The notes below the pieces were generated by a model that did no database searches, had not been told where the DNA came from, and saw only the letters and a program-made list of their open reading frames with translations. The position numbers were made by a program, and so were the translations under genes. Of a stretch of DNA of 64,000 nt, positions 26,244-35,439 are shown piece by piece; the stretch's first letter is position 1; each line of letters opens with the position of its first letter. The stretch comes from JAKPQE01 sp041397845 (lineage in GTDB: Bacteria; Pseudomonadota; Alphaproteobacteria; Rhizobiales; JAKPQE01), in the NCBI GenBank assembly GCA_041397845.1, contig JAWKVW010000007.1, forward strand, positions 1-64,000, read 5' to 3'.

Positions 26244-29200
26244 ATGCCCAAACGCACAGATATCAAGTCGATCCTGATCATCGGCGCGGGCCCGATCGTC
26301 ATCGGTCAGGCCTGCGAGTTCGACTACTCGGGAACCCAGGCCTGCAAGGCGCTGCGCGCCGAGGGCTATCGCATCATTCTCGTCAACTCCAATCCGGCGA
26401 CGATCATGACCGACCCGGATCTGGCGGACGCGACCTATGTCGAGCCGATCACGCCGGAAGTCGTGGCGATGATCATCGAGAAGGAGCGCCCGGACGCGCT
26501 GCTGCCGACGATGGGTGGCCAGACGGCGCTGAACTGCGCCCTGTCGCTGCGCAAGATGGGCGTCCTCGACAAGTACGGCGTGCAGATGATCGGCGCGACG
26601 GCCGAGGCGATCGACAAGGCCGAGGATCGCGAGCTGTTCCGCGAGGCGATGGCCAAGATTGGCCTCGAGACGCCGCGCTCGGTGCTCGCCAACGCCTCCG
26701 ACCTGAAGAACGACGACAAGCGCCGGCATGCCGAGGAGCGCGAGAAGGTCGCGGCCCGGCATGCGGACGCCGGCCCGCGCACCAAGGCGCTTGCCGATTT
26801 CGAGCGCGACTGGGCCTCCGGCGAGGCCGAGCGGCGCAAGCGCTACATCGAGAAGGGCCTCATCGAGGCGCTCGAGGCGCTGCAGGTCGTCGGCCTTCCC
26901 GCCATCATCCGCCCGTCCTTCACGCTCGGCGGCACCGGCGGCGGCATTGCCTATAACCGCGAGGAATACATGGAAATCGTCGAGCGCGGCCTCGACGCCT
27001 CGCCGACGACCGAAGTGCTGATCGAGGAATCGGTGCTCGGCTGGAAGGAATACGAGATGGAGGTCGTTCGCGATCGCGACGACAACTGCATCATCGTCTG
27101 CTCGATCGAGAACATCGACCCGATGGGCGTCCATACGGGCGATTCGATCACCGTCGCGCCGGCCCTGACGCTGACCGACAAGGAATACCAGATCATGCGC
27201 GACGCCTCGATCGCCGTGCTGCGCGAGATCGGGGTGGAGACAGGCGGCTCGAACGTGCAGTTCGCGGTCAATCCGGAAGACGGGCGCCTCGTCGTCATCG
27301 AGATGAACCCGCGCGTGTCGCGCTCATCGGCCCTTGCGTCGAAGGCCACCGGCTTCCCGATCGCCAAGGTCGCGGCCCGGCTCGCCGTCGGCTACACGCT
27401 CGACGAGCTGGAAAACGACATCACGGGCGGCGCGACGCCGGCATCGTTCGAGCCGACGATCGATTATGTGGTGACCAAGATCCCGCGGTTCGCGTTCGAG
27501 AAGTTTCCCGGCGCCGAGCCGCTGCTGACGACGGCGATGAAGTCGGTCGGCGAGGTCATGGCGATCGGCCGGACATTTGCCGAATCGCTGCAGAAGGCGC
27601 TGCGCGGCCTCGAGACCGGCCTTACCGGCCTCAACGACATCGAGATCCCCGGCCTTGGCCAGGGCGACGACAAGAACGCCATCCGCGCCGCGCTCGGCAC
27701 GCCGATGCCGGACCGGCTGCTGAAAGTTGCCCAGGCGCTGCGCCTCGGCGTCAGCCACGACCAGATCCACGCTTCCTGCAAGATCGATCCCTGGTACATC
27801 GAACAGCTCCAGGCGATCGTCGACATGGAAGAGAAGGTGCGGCGCATGGGCCTGCCGAATTCGACGGGCGCGCTGCGGTCGCTGAAGGCGATGGGCTTCT
27901 CGGATGCCCGCCTTGCCGAACTGGCCGGCAAGGAAGAGGCCGATGTCGCGGCGCTCCGGCGGTCGCTCGACGTGCACCCGGTCTACAAGCGCATCGACAC
28001 CTGCGCGGCCGAGTTCGCCTCGCCGACGGCCTACATGTATTCGACCTACGAGGTGCCGTTCGCCGGTGCCCTGCGCTGCGAAGCACAGCCTTCGGACCGC
28101 AAGAAGGTCATCATTCTCGGCGGCGGCCCGAACCGGATCGGCCAGGGCATCGAGTTCGACTATTGCTGCTGCCATGCGGCCTTCGCGCTCGAGGATGCCG
28201 GCTATGAGTCAATCATGGTCAACTGCAATCCCGAGACCGTGTCGACCGACTACGACACTTCCGACCGGCTCTATTTCGAGCCGCTGACGGCGGAGGACGT
28301 GCTCGAGATCATCGCCAAGGAAAAGGCGAACGGCACGCTGCACGGCGTCATCGTCCAGTTCGGCGGCCAGACGCCGCTGAAGCTTGCCGGCGCGCTGCAG
28401 GCGGCGGACGTGCCGATCCTCGGCACCTCGCCGGATGCGATCGACCTTGCCGAGGACCGCGACCGCTTCAAGCGGCTGCTCGACCGGCTGAAGCTGAAGC
28501 AGCCGAAGAACGGCATCGCCTATTCCATCGAGCAGAGCCGGCTCGTTACCGCCGAGCTCGGCTTCCCGCTGGTCGTGCGGCCGTCCTACGTGCTTGGCGG
28601 CCGGGCGATGGCGATCATCCATGACGAGAAGATGTTCGACGAATATCTGCTCGGCACGCTGCCGGCGCTCGTCCCGGAAGAGGTCAAGACCCGCTATCCG
28701 AACGACAAGACCGGCCAGATCAACACCGTTCTCGGCAAGAACCCGCTGCTCTTCGACCGTTATCTGGTCGATGCCATCGAGGTCGACGTCGACGCGCTTT
28801 GCGACGGCAAGGACGTGTTCGTTGCCGGCATCATGGAGCACATCGAGGAAGCCGGCATTCATTCCGGCGATTCGGCCTGCTCGCTGCCGCCGCATTCGCT
28901 GCCGGCGTCGCTGATCGCGGAACTGGAGAAGGAGACGAAGGCGCTTGCCCTCGCCCTCGAGGTCGGCGGCCTGATGAACGTCCAGTACGCGATCCAGAAC
29001 GGCCAGATCTTCGTGCTCGAGGTCAATCCGCGCGCCTCGCGGACCGTGCCGTTCGTTGCCAAGACGATCGGTGCGCCGGTTGCCAAGATCGCAGCGCGGG
29101 TGATGGCTGGCGAGCCTCTCGCCGGCTTCGGCCTTGCCAAGCGCGAGCTCAGCCATATCGCGGTCAAGGAAGCCGTGTTCCCGTTCGCCCGCTTCCCGGG

Positions 29201-29723
29201 CGTCGACACGGTGCTTGGCCCGGAGATGCGCTCGACCGGCGAGGTGATGGGTCTCGACCGGGACTATGCGATCGCCTTTGCCAAGAGCCAGCTCGGCGGC
29301 GGCACGCGCGTGCCGACGGCCGGTACGGTGTTCGTGTCGCTGCGCGAGTCCGACAAGCCGCGCATTCTCGAGTCGATCCGGCGGCTCGAACAGCTCGGCT
29401 TCAAGATCATCGCGACGAGCGGCACGCAGCGCTATTTCGTCGAGAACGGCGTCGCCTGCACCAAGATCAACAAGGTGCTTGAAGGCCGGCCGCATATCGT
29501 CGATGCTATCAAGAACGGTGACGTGCAGCTCGTTTTCAACACGACGGAGGGCGCCCAGGCGCTTGCCGACAGTCGGTCGTTGCGCCGGGCGGCACTGCTG
29601 CAGAAAGTGCCCTACTACACCACGCTGGCCGGCGCGATCGCGGCGGCGCGGGGCATAGAAGCGTACAGCACGGGCCACCTCGAGGTGCGGCCGCTGCAGT
29701 CCTATTTCGAGGACGTCGCCTGA
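26244..29723 (+). CDS. carB: carbamoyl-phosphate synthase large subunit
   Basis: A 1159-residue ATP-grasp enzyme that makes carbamoyl phosphate from bicarbonate, two ATP and ammonia supplied by CarA. Two homologous halves are visible: the first with KSILIIGAGPIVIGQACEFD and FTLGGTGGGIAYNREEY, the second with KVIILGGGPNRIGQGIEFDY and SYVLGGRAMAIIHDEKMFDE, followed by the C-terminal MGS-like allosteric domain (GFKIIATSGTQRYFVENGVA). The frame is intact. The start MPKRTD was chosen by alignment to the family. carA is 11 kb away on the other strand. Confidence 0.97.
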   Translation: MPKRTDIKSILIIGAGPIVIGQACEFDYSGTQACKALRAEGYRIILVNSNPATIMTDPDLADATYVEPITPEVVAMIIEKERPDALLPTMGGQTALNCALSLRKMGVLDKYGVQMIGATAEAIDKAEDRELFREAMAKIGLETPRSVLANASDLKNDDKRRHAEEREKVAARHADAGPRTKALADFERDWASGEAERRKRYIEKGLIEALEALQVVGLPAIIRPSFTLGGTGGGIAYNREEYMEIVERGLDASPTTEVLIEESVLGWKEYEMEVVRDRDDNCIIVCSIENIDPMGVHTGDSITVAPALTLTDKEYQIMRDASIAVLREIGVETGGSNVQFAVNPEDGRLVVIEMNPRVSRSSALASKATGFPIAKVAARLAVGYTLDELENDITGGATPASFEPTIDYVVTKIPRFAFEKFPGAEPLLTTAMKSVGEVMAIGRTFAESLQKALRGLETGLTGLNDIEIPGLGQGDDKNAIRAALGTPMPDRLLKVAQALRLGVSHDQIHASCKIDPWYIEQLQAIVDMEEKVRRMGLPNSTGALRSLKAMGFSDARLAELAGKEEADVAALRRSLDVHPVYKRIDTCAAEFASPTAYMYSTYEVPFAGALRCEAQPSDRKKVIILGGGPNRIGQGIEFDYCCCHAAFALEDAGYESIMVNCNPETVSTDYDTSDRLYFEPLTAEDVLEIIAKEKANGTLHGVIVQFGGQTPLKLAGALQAADVPILGTSPDAIDLAEDRDRFKRLLDRLKLKQPKNGIAYSIEQSRLVTAELGFPLVVRPSYVLGGRAMAIIHDEKMFDEYLLGTLPALVPEEVKTRYPNDKTGQINTVLGKNPLLFDRYLVDAIEVDVDALCDGKDVFVAGIMEHIEEAGIHSGDSACSLPPHSLPASLIAELEKETKALALALEVGGLMNVQYAIQNGQIFVLEVNPRASRTVPFVAKTIGAPVAKIAARVMAGEPLAGFGLAKRELSHIAVKEAVFPFARFPGVDTVLGPEMRSTGEVMGLDRDYAIAFAKSQLGGGTRVPTAGTVFVSLRESDKPRILESIRRLEQLGFKIIATSGTQRYFVENGVACTKINKVLEGRPHIVDAIKNGDVQLVFNTTEGAQALADSRSLRRAALLQKVPYYTTLAGAIAAARGIEAYSTGHLEVRPLQSYFEDVA

Positions 29724-29767
29724 CGGAGTGCGCGGGGGCCAAGCCCGACGCCAGGGAAACAGACGCG

Positions 29768-29789
29768 GGCCCGGATGAAAGTCCGGGCC
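29768..29789 (+). terminator. hairpin between carB and greA
   Basis: A perfect 8-bp stem (GGCCCGGA with TCCGGGCC) and a 6-base loop begin 44 bases after the carB stop; the 3' bases are TTAACGG. It would end most carB transcripts. Confidence 0.55.
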
Positions 29790-29846
29790 TTAACGGCATT
29801 TCGCCGGCCCGCCAAGGCCGGTCACGTCCAGAGGGAACAGGTCGGC

Positions 29847-30320
29847 ATGGAAAAGATCCCGATGACCGTCGCGGGGCACGCGCAGCTCGAGATCGAGCTG
29901 AAGCGGCTGAAATCGGTCGAGCGGCCGCGCATCATCGAGGCCATTGCCGAGGCGCGCGCGCATGGCGATCTTTCCGAGAACGCCGAATACCACGCCGCCA
30001 AGGAAGCGCAGGGCCTCAACGAGGCGCGGATTTCCGAGCTTGAGGAAAAGCTCGGCCGGGCCGAGGTGATCGATGTCACCAAGCTCTCGGGCAATTCGGT
30101 GAAGTTCGGCGCCAGGGTGACGCTCGTCGACGAGGACACCGACGAGGAGAAGACCTACCAGATCGTCGGCGATCTGGAAGCCGACGTGAAAAGCGGCAAG
30201 GTGTCGATTTCCTCGCCGATCTCGCGGGCGCTGATCGGCAAGAAGGTCGGCGATTCGGTCGAGGTGTCGACCCCCGGCGGGGCGCGCGCCTACGAGATCC
30301 TCGCCATCAAGTTCGGCTGA
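29847..30320 (+). CDS. greA: transcription elongation factor GreA
   Basis: A 157-residue factor that enters the RNA polymerase secondary channel and triggers cleavage of backtracked RNA. The N-terminal coiled coil carries the acidic tip in EARAHGDLSENAEYHAAKEA, and the C-terminal FKBP-like globule has GARVTLVDEDTDEEKTYQIV and ISRALIGKKVGDSVEVSTPG. The length is normal. It starts at MEKIPMTVAG, 27 bases after the ORF-preceding GC-rich hairpin region, with GAGGGAA upstream, and is followed by its own terminator. Confidence 0.96.
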   Translation: MEKIPMTVAGHAQLEIELKRLKSVERPRIIEAIAEARAHGDLSENAEYHAAKEAQGLNEARISELEEKLGRAEVIDVTKLSGNSVKFGARVTLVDEDTDEEKTYQIVGDLEADVKSGKVSISSPISRALIGKKVGDSVEVSTPGGARAYEILAIKFG

Positions 30321-30343
30321 GCGGCGAGCCAATCGCTCCAGCG

Positions 30344-30374
30344 ACGGCGGCGCCCCTTGCGCCGCCGTTTTCGT
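30344..30374 (+). terminator. Rho-independent terminator of greA
   Basis: A perfect 9-bp GC stem (30344-30352 with 30360-30368), 7-base loop, then TTTTCGTTTG. Confidence 0.8.
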
Positions 30375-30632
30375 TTGTCGCCCCTCCCCGGCACCGTGCG
30401 GCCGGCCTGCAGAGACGTCCCGCAACGGGGTTCCGCCGGGCCGCCGTCAACCGTTCCCGGCGCCTTTCGGCAAGGCCGCCGGAATTATTGCAAAACGACG
30501 ACGGTATAACGCCGCACGCCCTTGACCCGACCCTTCAAGCCTTGACACGATGGCTTCCGAGAACTTCCGCATGGTGCGGGGGAAGCAGTGAAACCCCTTG
30601 CGTTGACAGAGGTTTCGCAAAAGGAGGCAACG
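30375..30632. other. promoter region of the EF-G-like gene
   Basis: About 260 bases without a gene. TTGACA at 30541-30546 and TTGACA again at 30603-30608 are possible -35 elements for the GTPase gene, but no convincing -10 follows. An AAAAGGAGG Shine-Dalgarno sequence at 30619-30627 fixes the GTPase start. Confidence 0.4.
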
Positions 30633-32690
30633 ATGGGCCAGGACAACGGCAGACGAGGTCATGGCCCCCGGTGCATTGCACTGGTGGGTCCGTTCGGGAG
30701 CGGCAAGACGAGCCTGTTGGAAGCCATTTTGTGGCGTTCCGGCGCCGTACCCCGACAGGGGCACGTGAGCCAGGGCAACACCGTCGGCGATGCCTCTCCC
30801 GAGGCGCGGGCCCATGTCATGAGTGTCGAGGCGAACATCGCCGAATGCGATTTCATGGGTGAGACTTTCACCTTCGTCGAGTGTCCGGGCTCGGTCGAAT
30901 TCCTGACCGAGATGCAAGGCGTGCTGCCGGGCGTCGATGTCGCGGTGGTGGTCTGCGAGGCGGACGAGAAGAAGCTGCCGGCGCTGCAGGTGGTGCTGAA
31001 GGAGCTCGAGGAGCGGTCGATCCCGCGGATCCTGTTCCTCAACAAGATCGACAAGGCCGATGCGCGCGTGCGCGAGACCCTGGCGATCCTGCAGCAGGCG
31101 AGCGAGCGGCCGCTGGTGCTGCGGCAGATCCCGATCTGGGAAAACGGCATCGCCACCGGCTTCATCGACCTCGCGCTCGAGCGTGCCTTCGTCTATCGCG
31201 AGCATGCGGCCAGCGAAGTGGTCGACATGAGCGACGGCGATCACGTCCGCGAGGAGGAAGCCCGCTTCACGATGCTGGAGCAGCTCGCCGACTACGACGA
31301 CACGCTGATGGAGCAGCTTCTGGAAGACATTCCGCCGCCGCGCGACACGGTGTTCGACGATCTCGTCAACGAGATGCGCGACGGCCTCATCGTGCCGGTG
31401 CTGATCGGTTCGGCGGAAGAGGCGCATGGCATCATGCGGCTGCTGAAGGCGATCCGTCACGAAGCCCCGGGCATTGACGAGACCGCGTCGCGGGTCGGCG
31501 TCGAGGCCAACGGCAATGCCGTGGTGCAGATCCTGAAGACCATCCACACCACCCATGCCGGCAAGCTGTCGCTGGCCCGTGTGCTCTCCGGCACGGTCAA
31601 GGACGGCGACTTCCTGCATGGCGAGGGCGGCGCCGAGGACAAGGTCTCCGGCGTCTTCCGGATGATGGGCGCGCAGGTCACCAAGCGCGATGCCGCGGGC
31701 GTCGGCGAGACCGTCGCGCTCGGCAAGCTCGAGCATGCCCATACCGGCGCGACGCTGACCTCGGCCAAGGCCGGCATGGAGCAGAACGCCAGGCTGGCGC
31801 CGCCGCAGCCGGTGATGGCCAAGGCGATCATTCCGACCGAGCGCAAGGACGAAGTGAAGCTCTCGGCGGCGATTGCCAAGATCGCCGAGGAAGATCCGGC
31901 GCTGGTCATCTCCCACAATCAGGAGACCGGCGAGACGCTGCTCGAAGGCCAGGGAGAAATGCACCTGCGCGTCACCACCGAGCGGCTGACCGGCAAGTAC
32001 GGCCTGTCGATCGAGACACGCGAGCCGCAGATCCCCTATCGCGAGACGATCCGCGGTTCGGTGACCGTGCGCGGCCGGCACAAGAAGCAGACCGGCGGCC
32101 ATGGCCAGTTCGGCGATGTCGTGCTGGAAATCTCGGCGCTGCCGCGCGGCTCGGGCTTCCAGTTCTCCGACCGGATCACCGGCGGCGTGGTGCCGAAGCA
32201 GTACATCCCGTCGGTCCATCACGGCGTCGAGGATTTCCTGAGGCAGGGGCCGCTCGGCTTCGAGGTCGTCGACATCTCGGTGTGCCTGACGGACGGCTCC
32301 TACCACACGGTCGATTCGTCCGACATGGCGTTCAAGACGGCGGCGCAGATCGGCATGCGCGAGGGCATGCCGCAGTGCCATCCGGTGCTGCTGGAGCCGG
32401 TTCTGGAAGTCGAGATCGTCTGCCCGAGCGAGGCGACGGCGAAGATCAACGCCATCGTTTCGGCGCGGCGCGGCCAGATCCTCGGCTTCGACACGCGGCC
32501 GGGCTGGAGCGGCTGGGACGTGGTGAAGGCGATGATGCCGCAGTCGGAGATCTCCGATCTCATCGTCGAGCTGCGCTCGGCGACGTCGGGCGTCGGCACG
32601 TTCACCTACCACTTCGACCATCTGGCGGAGCTTTCCGGCCGGCAGGCGGATCAGGTGATCGCACGGCAGGCCGAACTCAACAAGCAGTGA
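30633..32690 (+). CDS. elongation factor G-like GTPase
   Basis: A 685-residue paralogue of EF-G with all five domains in outline. G1 is GPFGSGKT and G4 is NKID; the G3 motif DxPGH of true EF-G reads ECPGSVEF, so the residue that activates water for GTP hydrolysis is serine instead of histidine. Domain II-III (LARVLSGTVKDGDFL, GQGEMHLRV) and domain IV (RHKKQTGGHGQFGDVVLEIS) are recognisable. True fusA lies elsewhere. Similar EF-G-like proteins occur in many alphaproteobacteria, without a settled function; slow GTP hydrolysis or a role in recycling is inference. Confidence 0.85.
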   Translation: MGQDNGRRGHGPRCIALVGPFGSGKTSLLEAILWRSGAVPRQGHVSQGNTVGDASPEARAHVMSVEANIAECDFMGETFTFVECPGSVEFLTEMQGVLPGVDVAVVVCEADEKKLPALQVVLKELEERSIPRILFLNKIDKADARVRETLAILQQASERPLVLRQIPIWENGIATGFIDLALERAFVYREHAASEVVDMSDGDHVREEEARFTMLEQLADYDDTLMEQLLEDIPPPRDTVFDDLVNEMRDGLIVPVLIGSAEEAHGIMRLLKAIRHEAPGIDETASRVGVEANGNAVVQILKTIHTTHAGKLSLARVLSGTVKDGDFLHGEGGAEDKVSGVFRMMGAQVTKRDAAGVGETVALGKLEHAHTGATLTSAKAGMEQNARLAPPQPVMAKAIIPTERKDEVKLSAAIAKIAEEDPALVISHNQETGETLLEGQGEMHLRVTTERLTGKYGLSIETREPQIPYRETIRGSVTVRGRHKKQTGGHGQFGDVVLEISALPRGSGFQFSDRITGGVVPKQYIPSVHHGVEDFLRQGPLGFEVVDISVCLTDGSYHTVDSSDMAFKTAAQIGMREGMPQCHPVLLEPVLEVEIVCPSEATAKINAIVSARRGQILGFDTRPGWSGWDVVKAMMPQSEISDLIVELRSATSGVGTFTYHFDHLAELSGRQADQVIARQAELNKQ

Positions 32691-32740
32691 TGCGGCGGGC
32701 GCCAGTCGCGCCCCGGCACCCACGCCAGAGAGCAAACGCG

Positions 32741-32768
32741 GAAAGGGCGGCCGTTTGGCCGCCCTTTC
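32741..32768. terminator. bidirectional terminator between convergent genes
   Basis: A perfect 12-bp stem (32741-32752 with 32757-32768) with a GTTT loop. It serves the EF-G-like gene on the left and the TadG-like gene on the right. Confidence 0.7.
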
Positions 32769-32796
32769 AGGTTCCAGAGGGTCCCCTCGCCGCTCG

Positions 32797-34584
32797 TCAG
32801 TCGACGAGGCGGATGTCGCCGAGGTCCTTGCCGATCAACTGGAAGGCGCGCTTCAGTTCGGTCGCCGTCGTCGTCTTGAAGTAGTACGGCGGTTCGGTGG
32901 CGCAGGTCTCGTAGAGTTTCTGGGTCGCGGCATCGGGCACGCCGAAGGTGATGGCGTAGATCTCGATGCCGGTTTCCTTGACGTTCTTGCAGGCCTGCAG
33001 CAGGCGGTCATCGAGGAAGGTCCGATAGTCGCCGAGCGTCTGGCCGGGAATGCGGCTGTTCCAGGCGCCGCGGAAGCCATAGGACGTGTAGTCCGAAATG
33101 TGTTCCCAGTTCGGGTTGGCGGCAGCATCGTTCATGCCGTCCGTCATCAGCACGATCACCTTCTTGACGTCGCCATAGGGCGCACCCTCGATGAAGGGCG
33201 CCGACGGGGAGAGGACGCGCCAGCCCCAGGCCAGGCCTTCGGCGGCATTGGTGCCCGAGCCTTCCCAATAGTTGAGGTTGCCGATTGTCTTGTTGACTTC
33301 GCCCTCGACATTGGTCAGCGGCAGGATCGGATCGGGACAAGCCTGGTTCGGACCCTTGGTGATCGGCGGGATCTCGTCGATCCTGTCGGCTTTCTTGTTG
33401 TTGTATTTGATGATTGAACGGGTGTGGCCATGGTTGGTGTCAGCCTGGTCGGTTCCCGCCTCGAACGGATCGTCATCAAGATAGTCGTTGACCGGGTCGA
33501 ACCAATACTTGTCCTTGATGAAGGACTCGTCGATGTCGTCCATCCAGAAATAGGGAACCCAGAGGCTGTCCGGATTGTCGTGGGTCGGCGGCGTATCGTT
33601 TACGTCCATCGGCTCGGGACGAGCCTCGACACAACCCTTCCAGCTCGTGTTCGGAATGAGATCGAACAGGGTGAAATGGTTGATGACCTCGGGCACCCAA
33701 TAGAAGCAGCCGTCGGTGAAATTGTGCTTGTAGGGCGTGGCGGCCTGCGCCTCGCCAACGCCAACCAGTTCGCCAACCCAGGCGAAGGCCCTGCCGAGAG
33801 TGCCGAGCGAGGAGGAACGGTCGGAGCCGCCGCCACCGCTATAGGGGTCGGTCCAGGTGCCGCCACCGCCACCGCCTTCCCAGGGCCAGCTACAGCCGAT
33901 CTTCTTGGCCACGGCATGTCCTTCCATGCTGTGGCCATGGTATTTTGCCTCTGCTTCCGTATCCATCCAGGCAAGATGCGCGGCATCGTTGCCGATGTTG
34001 ACAGCGCCGACATAGGGCACGACGGCGATTTTCACTTCGCCCTTCTTGTCGGCCTTCTTCAGCATGTTGACGAGGTTCTGGGCGGCCGACTTCAGCTCGC
34101 CCATCGAATTGCGCATCGAGCCGGTATTGTCGAGCACCAGGGCGATCTCGAGCGCGCCGGCGCCGGCAACGACTTCGGAAGCGACGTTCACCTCGAAGGC
34201 TTCAAGACCGAAAATCTCGGAAAGGCTGGTCCGGACCTTTGACGTCACCTCGACCCGCAGACCGCCATCGGTCCGTTTCAGTTGCAGATCGCGGTCATAG
34301 ATCGCCGCGAAGGTACCGAGATTGCTCTGGAAGAAGCCGTCGGCATAGAGCTCGAGCTTCTTGTCGTCGAGGTCGTATTCCTTCATCGCCGCGACCGCGG
34401 CGGCGTCGGCGGCATCCTGCATCGCCTGACGCGCCAGATAGCTGCGTGAATAATCGACAGCGAGACCGGTCAGGCTGAGGATGGGAATAACAGCAATCGC
34501 AAAGACGACGGCGGCGGTGCCACCTTCATCGGAGACGAGCGTCGTTACCCTGGAAAGGAAACGAGCCACAAGCTTGCGCGACAT
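32797..34584 (-). CDS. TadG-family protein with von Willebrand factor A domain
   Basis: A 595-residue protein, uninterrupted. The N-terminal helix (GTAAVVFAIAVIPILSLTGL) followed by AVDYSRSYLARQAMQDAADA is the TadG anchor; next comes a von Willebrand A domain with its metal-site motif DNTGSMRNSMGELKSA and a second half KVIVLMTDGMNDAAANPNWE. Between them is an unusual ~250-residue insertion rich in glycine, tryptophan and aspartate, with paired cysteines. It probably lies in the periplasm or on the surface. It is the second TadG-like gene of the window and stands alone. Confidence 0.88.
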   Translation of the reverse strand: MSRKLVARFLSRVTTLVSDEGGTAAVVFAIAVIPILSLTGLAVDYSRSYLARQAMQDAADAAAVAAMKEYDLDDKKLELYADGFFQSNLGTFAAIYDRDLQLKRTDGGLRVEVTSKVRTSLSEIFGLEAFEVNVASEVVAGAGALEIALVLDNTGSMRNSMGELKSAAQNLVNMLKKADKKGEVKIAVVPYVGAVNIGNDAAHLAWMDTEAEAKYHGHSMEGHAVAKKIGCSWPWEGGGGGGTWTDPYSGGGGSDRSSSLGTLGRAFAWVGELVGVGEAQAATPYKHNFTDGCFYWVPEVINHFTLFDLIPNTSWKGCVEARPEPMDVNDTPPTHDNPDSLWVPYFWMDDIDESFIKDKYWFDPVNDYLDDDPFEAGTDQADTNHGHTRSIIKYNNKKADRIDEIPPITKGPNQACPDPILPLTNVEGEVNKTIGNLNYWEGSGTNAAEGLAWGWRVLSPSAPFIEGAPYGDVKKVIVLMTDGMNDAAANPNWEHISDYTSYGFRGAWNSRIPGQTLGDYRTFLDDRLLQACKNVKETGIEIYAITFGVPDAATQKLYETCATEPPYYFKTTTATELKRAFQLIGKDLGDIRLVD

Positions 34585-34728
34585 CTACATGCTCCGCCTA
34601 GCATATTCAGTTGCCATGCATGCTAGGCGCCGGCGCACTCCAAAACGTAAATGAAACTCAAGGCGGTACAGAATTCATGCCGCAGTATTAGCAACTTCTA
34701 AATTTACCGGAATATCAAAACAATCGAT

Positions 34729-34753
34729 AAAAAAACGGCGCGACAGGGCGCCG
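34729..34753 (-). terminator. Rho-independent terminator of the cold-shock gene
   Basis: A 6-bp stem CGGCGC/GCGCCG (34736-34741 with 34748-34753), followed on the minus strand by seven T (34729-34735). Confidence 0.75.
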
Positions 34754-34844
34754 GCAAAACAAAACCGGCCCCGCGTGCACGGAACCGGTCGAGAGGCTGG
34801 CGACGGGCGGCCGAAGCCATCCGTCGCCGAATTCCGTCGTGAAA

Positions 34845-35057
34845 TCAGGCGAGCTGAAGGCGGACGGCCTTCGGGCCCTTGCCGCGCTTGTCCGGCTCGG
34901 TCTCAAAGGAGATGCGCACGCCCTGATCGAGCGGCGGAATGCCCGAGCTCTCCACGGCGGAGATGTGCACGAACACGTCCTTCGAGCCATCATCCGGAGT
35001 GATGAAGCCGAAGCCCTTGGACTGATTGAAGAATTTCACGGTGCCGGTCTGGCGCAT
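34845..35057 (-). CDS. cold-shock family protein
   Basis: A 70-residue single-stranded nucleic-acid chaperone of the CspA family: GTVKFFNQSKGFGFITPDDG holds RNP1 (KGFGFI) and DVFVHISAVE holds RNP2. The C-terminal FETEPDKRGKGPKAVRLQ is typical. The leader is long and carries a hairpin at 35091-35108, a place where related genes have temperature-sensing structures. Whether this copy is cold-induced cannot be told from sequence. Confidence 0.94.
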   Translation of the reverse strand: MRQTGTVKFFNQSKGFGFITPDDGSKDVFVHISAVESSGIPPLDQGVRISFETEPDKRGKGPKAVRLQLA

Positions 35058-35090
35058 AGATGAGGTCCTTTCCCATCATCAAGTAAATTA

Positions 35091-35108
35091 GCCGCCATTT
35101 TTGGCGGC
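35091..35108 (-). promoter_or_regulatory. hairpin in the cold-shock gene leader
   Basis: GCCGCCA (35091-35097) and TGGCGGC (35102-35108) form a perfect 7-bp stem with a 4-base loop 34-51 bases before the start codon. The rest of the 380-base gap up to the outer-membrane gene shows no gene. Confidence 0.45.
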
Positions 35109-35378
35109 AGCAGTCGGGGCAGGCATTTCAGATTTCGGGGAAAGGATTAGTCGCGCCGTCTTTTCGTTCACGGAATTTCCGAAACTTGTCGCGGGGATCA
35201 CACCCGCTGCAGAGCGATGCATCGACGCCGCTCCTCACGCCTTCTATTCCGATTTCCCTTCCGGTCCGATTGACCGCCGAACGGCGTGCATTGTGGAGCA
35301 AAGGCCGGTCAAAGGCAAACGAAAGTTTGATGACGAAGCGGCGATTGCCGGCGGACTTCACAAGAGCCCGAAAACGCG

Positions 35379-35407
35379 ACCGGGGCCGGCCTGCGGCCGA
35401 CCCCGGT
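35379..35407 (-). terminator. terminator of the outer-membrane protein gene
   Basis: A 13-bp stem with one mismatch (35379-35391 with 35395-35407) and a 3-base loop, 33 bases after the stop at 35440; CGCGTTTTCGG follows leftward. Confidence 0.65.
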
Positions 35408-35439
35408 TTTCGCCGAACTTTTCTGCCAGCGCGGGGCGC

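Noticed and set aside
28209..29678. Long open frames opposite carB and other GC-rich genes (also 30447-32735, 6698-8230, 19113-20978)
   Set aside because: All lie antisense to clear genes and reflect third-position GC bias.
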